8,903 bases of DNA from the NCBI GenBank assembly GCA_027619145.1, contig JAQCGA010000130.1:1-8903 (forward strand), in the 5' to 3' direction. Below the pieces are notes generated by a model that saw nothing but the letters and a program-made list of their open reading frames with translations, did not search any database and was not told where the DNA came from. Origin of the DNA: a bacterium (GTDB lineage Bacteria > Latescibacterota > UBA2968 > GCA-2709665). Position 1 is the stretch's first letter. The number at the start of each line of letters is the position of its first letter. Both the position numbers and the translations under genes were made by a program. Below, piece after piece: positions 6,516 through 8,903 of the stretch.

Positions 6516-7358
6516 TCACGCATCCTGCACTTTTTTCCAATAAAATCCCGAATACGTAAGCGCCTCAACCTCTCGCTCTCGCGCATAAGAAAGCAGCGCC
6601 TTCACCCACCCCGTCCCGGCCTCATCGTAGCGCAACATTGTCCAATCGTGAAAACACGCCCCATACACCAACCCGCCTTCCAGGCTCTCATCCACCGCCT
6701 CTTTCAGTACTTCCCCAAATGCTTCACCCCGCTCTGGCCCATTCGCCTCAAACCAGACCGCATCCAGCCAGTGTTGAAACGGGATCTCCAGTAATGCCGG
6801 AAACCCTTGTTCTGCATACCAGAATGGCTGCACCGTAAGCGGTGTCGGATTTCCGCCTTCCGCGTTGCGTGCCCACGAACTCACGTACCGGATTCCCGCC
6901 GCCTTCAAAATGCCCAGCAACTCGGTCCGATCTGTCAACCCACGGTAATATCCATGCGGCGTACGAATGCCAATACAATCGATGCCCAGGTACTGCTTCA
7001 GGATGGCCGACGTACTGTTCACTTCATGCGCAATTGCCTCCGGCGGAGAGGCCAGAAACGTCCCACCCTTCCAGTGATCTTCCTTGAACAGCGTGTGGCT
7101 GTACGTATGTTGCTGGATCTCAAACAGCGGGTGATCCACAAACGCTTCGAACGCCTTCACGTTGTGTAGCAAAGTTCGGCCACACACAAACAGCGTCGCC
7201 GGAACTCCGTGCGCCTCGTGATTCCGGCGAATTACCTCCAAAGCCTTTACCGTCGTTCCAGGGTCCAGGGCCTCTACAAACCCATGTTCGCCAATTCGGG
7301 CCAGCCCTTCGCCAATCGCGAAAGATTCTACGTCATATCCCACCAGGAGCGTTGCCAT
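6516..7358 (-). CDS. Polysaccharide deacetylase family protein (NodB homology domain)
   Basis: The 280-residue protein should remove N- or O-acyl groups from a sugar or related amide in a metal-dependent way. Motif 1 is GYDVES (Asp9, Glu11), in place of the common TFDDG. Motif 2 is the metal-binding HTYSH (His84, His88), motif 3 is RTPHGYYRG (Arg132), and a late FHDW (His237) fits the final catalytic His motif. The NodB domain fills almost the whole chain. No signal peptide or membrane segment is seen, which suggests a cytoplasmic enzyme like the PuuE/HpPgdA branch rather than a secreted chitin or peptidoglycan deacetylase. An AGGAAG SD lies 9 nt before ATG 7358. The gene begins 28 nt after the lipoprotein esterase and is probably co-transcribed with it. 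The substrate is unknown. Confidence 0.88.
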   Translation of the reverse strand: MATLLVGYDVESFAIGEGLARIGEHGFVEALDPGTTVKALEVIRRNHEAHGVPATLFVCGRTLLHNVKAFEAFVDHPLFEIQQHTYSHTLFKEDHWKGGTFLASPPEAIAHEVNSTSAILKQYLGIDCIGIRTPHGYYRGLTDRTELLGILKAAGIRYVSSWARNAEGGNPTPLTVQPFWYAEQGFPALLEIPFQHWLDAVWFEANGPERGEAFGEVLKEAVDESLEGGLVYGACFHDWTMLRYDEAGTGWVKALLSYAREREVEALTYSGFYWKKVQDA

Positions 7359-7386
7359 AATTACAGTCTTCCTGTTTCAAACATTT

Positions 7387-8154
7387 CTATTCCCACGCGC
7401 TTTGAACCCACGGGACAGCCGCCTCCAAAGGGGTAACAAACAATTGTGTTTGAAAGTGCGTCACCCCTTCTACCACAATCAAAGAAACACTCACCCCTTT
7501 TTCCTGCAACGCCACTACGGTGGTCCGTACCGGTTCAAATGGCACCACTTCATCCGCAACGCTGTGGACTGCCAGAATAGGAATGGTCCAGGCAACATCT
7601 GCCGCTCCTTCTATCGGGCGTGCGGAAATCGGAATCGCGGCGCGGAACCGGTCCTGGTGCCTGGACGCCATATACCACGTACCCGCTCCCCCCATGCTGA
7701 ATCCTGTGATCAACGTCTTTTTGGGGTCGATGTTATAATTGGCATTAATTACATCCAATAGGGCCAGCAAGTCCGCTTCGCTCTGTGCATTGGACCAGGA
7801 TCCGTTGGCATCCGGAGCCACCATAATTGCATCCAGATCTTGCAATGCCGGCCCGATCAGGATATCCAGAAACCCTTCACCGTAATACGGCGTCACTTCA
7901 CCCCCGTAATGCAACGCCAGAATCAACGGCGCGGGAACTGCCGGATTGTAGTTCGGCGGAAGAGCAATCGCATACCGCATATTACGCGATTCCAGCACCT
8001 GCCGATACACCCCAGACGATTTCGGAAATGGATCATCCACACCCACCGCATCATCGGATCCACAACCAGCCGTCATCGCAACAAGCACCGCCACCAACCC
8101 GATCCAGTGGCAAAAGCCTTGTTTTTCTCCTTCTGTTTTACCCAAAAACTTCAT
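7387..8154 (-). CDS. Lipoprotein esterase, alpha/beta-hydrolase fold (PHB depolymerase/feruloyl esterase-like)
   Basis: The 255-residue product is a predicted lipid-anchored serine esterase. It starts MKFLGKTEGEKQ, then a hydrophobic segment (about 14-29) and a lipobox TAGC with Cys31, so it is exported and fixed to a membrane. The mature part has an LHYGG oxyanion-hole strand (81-85), the nucleophile elbow GFSMGG (Ser153), Asp201 in VHSVADEVVP and His233 in EGVTHF, a complete Ser-Asp-His triad in the right order. This pattern fits the prolyl-oligopeptidase/PHB-depolymerase-like esterases that include acetyl-xylan and feruloyl esterases. ATG 8154 is chosen because AGGAG lies 9 nt upstream and the signal peptide begins there; an upstream TTG extension has no SD. 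It is the first gene of a two-gene unit with the deacetylase, so a polymer ester is a reasonable substrate guess. Confidence 0.87.
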   Translation of the reverse strand: MKFLGKTEGEKQGFCHWIGLVAVLVAMTAGCGSDDAVGVDDPFPKSSGVYRQVLESRNMRYAIALPPNYNPAVPAPLILALHYGGEVTPYYGEGFLDILIGPALQDLDAIMVAPDANGSWSNAQSEADLLALLDVINANYNIDPKKTLITGFSMGGAGTWYMASRHQDRFRAAIPISARPIEGAADVAWTIPILAVHSVADEVVPFEPVRTTVVALQEKGVSVSLIVVEGVTHFQTQLFVTPLEAAVPWVQSAWE

Positions 8155-8170
8155 AACTTTATTCTCCTGT

Positions 8171-8203
8171 AAAAAGGCGGAACAAGTTCCCGCCTCGCGG
8201 CGG
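8171..8203 (-). promoter_or_regulatory. Attenuator-like pair of exclusive hairpins in the esterase leader
   Basis: On the minus strand, CCGCC (8203-8199), GCGA and GGCGG (8194-8190) form a hairpin with a GNRA tetraloop. The same GGCGG can instead pair, with flanking A, AA and a bulged G, with TTCCGCCT (8182-8175) around a CTTG tetraloop. That second stem runs straight into TTTTT (8175-8171), an intrinsic-terminator form, and the AGGAG SD (8168-8164) follows within a few bases. The two stems cannot form together. This is the layout of a transcription attenuator, or of a switch on ribosome access, but no ligand-binding domain is visible in the short leader. The trigger is unknown. Confidence 0.45.
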
Positions 8204-8224
8204 CATTCCCGGCTGTGAATATCC

Positions 8225-8254
8225 AATATACCCAACTCCGCCCTGACTTGACAA
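8225..8254 (-). promoter_or_regulatory. Sigma70-type promoter for the esterase-deacetylase unit
   Basis: On the minus strand, TTGTCA (8254-8249) and TATATT (8230-8225) are separated by 18 nt; each differs from the consensus at one base. Transcription would begin near 8218, giving a leader of about 64 nt that contains the two exclusive hairpins. It is the best-formed promoter pair seen in the window. Confidence 0.55.
8248..8253 (+). promoter_or_regulatory. Possible -35 element for the enolase-superfamily gene
   Basis: A perfect TTGACA lies on the + strand, overlapping the minus-strand -35 of the esterase promoter. No good -10 follows at 16-18 nt; TACGGT at 8268-8273 is close but spaced at 14 nt. 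If real, the two divergent promoters would compete for polymerase or need an activator. Confidence 0.25.
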
Positions 8255-8325
8255 TCGAATCTTTCTGTACGGTGAACGCATCTTGTCGCTGGAACCAGAC
8301 CCTGACACCCAAAAGGAACGACCCC

Positions 8326-8903
8326 ATGAAAATCACCCGCCTGGAACGCACCGTCGTCTGCGTACCTTTTCTACCCGGCATTCTTCCTCCGTCCGAGCTC
8401 GAACTCCCCACCCCAGCTTATCCGGAACCGCTGAACGCACGAAGACAGGACGTATTGAAAGTTCACACCGATGAAGGACTCACCGGCATCGGCATGAGCG
8501 GACCTTACTTTGGATCGCGTAAAGACAATCCCCCGGACCTCATCGGGAAAAACCCCCTGGACTTCGAACCCCGCAGTCTCGGCGGCGGTGGGTACGATAT
8601 TGCCCTTCTGGATCTGATTGGAAAAGCTCTGAATTGGCCGCTGTGCCGCATCTTTGGCGGGAAATTCCAGGACCGAGTTCTGGTAGACTACTGGATCTCC
8701 CGCATGGGCCCCGAAGCCTCTGCGCAAGCCGCCAGGCGTGCGACTGCCCTGGGCTTCCATGGGATCAAACTGAAATGCCGCATTGAAGACGGGGACGTGG
8801 CAGATCGTACCCATGCCATCCATGAAGCCGCGCCAAACCTGCGCATCGTCCTGGATCCCAACGAACGTTTCCATACCTTAGAACAAACCCTGGAACTCGC
8901 CCG
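8326..8903 (+). CDS. Mandelate racemase/muconate lactonizing enzyme family (enolase superfamily), 5' part
   Basis: The gene runs off the right edge after 192 codons, about half of the usual 360-400. The N-terminal capping domain (about residues 1-115) includes VLKVHTDEGLTGIGMSG and YDIALLDLIGKALNWPLCRIFGG, both typical of this family. The barrel then begins, with the KxK catalytic lysine motif GIKLKC (Lys148, Lys150) and the first metal ligand in LDPNERF (Asp177). The later Glu ligands and the His or Lys base on the other side are beyond the window, so dehydratase, racemase and cycloisomerase activities cannot be separated. These enzymes abstract a proton next to a carboxylate, often on sugar acids. 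AAAAGGAA lies about 8 nt before ATG 8326. The gene is divergent from the lipoprotein esterase and shares its intergenic region. No signal peptide is seen. Confidence 0.88.
   Translation, partial: MKITRLERTVVCVPFLPGILPPSELELPTPAYPEPLNARRQDVLKVHTDEGLTGIGMSGPYFGSRKDNPPDLIGKNPLDFEPRSLGGGGYDIALLDLIGKALNWPLCRIFGGKFQDRVLVDYWISRMGPEASAQAARRATALGFHGIKLKCRIEDGDVADRTHAIHEAAPNLRIVLDPNERFHTLEQTLELA

Noticed and set aside
6460..6543. Short + strand frame starting inside the purL terminator (MKKGAEDK...)
   Set aside because: It is formed by the terminator stem itself and has its SD-like bases directly against the ATG.
8155..8235. N-terminal extension of the esterase from a TTG start
   Set aside because: There is no SD at a usable distance, and the signal peptide with lipobox starts correctly at ATG 8154, which has an SD.
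8371..8874. 167-codon minus-strand open frame opposite the enolase-superfamily gene
   Set aside because: The + strand translation carries the clear KxK and metal-ligand motifs with an SD; the minus frame has none.
1..8903. CRISPR array, insertion sequence, tRNA or rRNA
   Set aside because: I saw no regularly spaced repeats, transposase motifs, terminal inverted repeats, cloverleaf or rRNA-like sequence anywhere in the window.

Overview
The window looks bacterial: Shine-Dalgarno (SD) sequences precede almost every gene, genes are tightly packed, one product has a lipobox, and there are intrinsic terminators. Base composition is moderately GC-rich, with codons in the large + strand genes ending mostly in C. 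The lineage cannot be fixed from the sequence. The combination of a mandelate racemase-type enolase, a lipoprotein esterase and a eukaryote-like PurL would suit an environmental group such as Latescibacterota or Poribacteria relatives, but that is a weak guess.

Layout. Positions 1-320 hold no secure gene; there is an ambiguous open frame at the left edge and a strong minus-strand terminator (173-245). A class I SAM methyltransferase (321-1061, -) is preceded by a 33-codon small ORF (1074-1175, -) that has a very good SD and a stop codon overlapping the methyltransferase SD. An AT-rich divergent intergenic region (about 1245-1334) separates these from a + strand cluster: an internally deleted HAD hydrolase (1335-1712), an intact HAD hydrolase (1724-2440) and a full-length 1307-residue phosphoribosylformylglycinamidine synthase, purL (2464-6387). 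The cluster ends at a strong hairpin terminator (6459-6508).

Convergent to it is a minus-strand pair, a lipoprotein esterase of the alpha/beta-hydrolase fold (7387-8154) followed by a NodB-type polysaccharide deacetylase (6516-7358). Their shared leader has a promoter-like element and two mutually exclusive hairpins that resemble a transcription attenuator. A divergent enolase-superfamily gene (8326 onward, +) runs off the right end.

How the genes may work together. PurL makes FGAM in de novo purine synthesis; the co-oriented HAD enzymes may be phosphatases but their link to purines is only positional. The esterase/deacetylase pair and the neighbouring sugar-acid-type dehydratase or racemase suggest carbohydrate processing. 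The points most worth a second look are the human-like PurL, the attenuator-like leader, the coupled small ORF, and the HAD gene that lost its middle but kept its frame.
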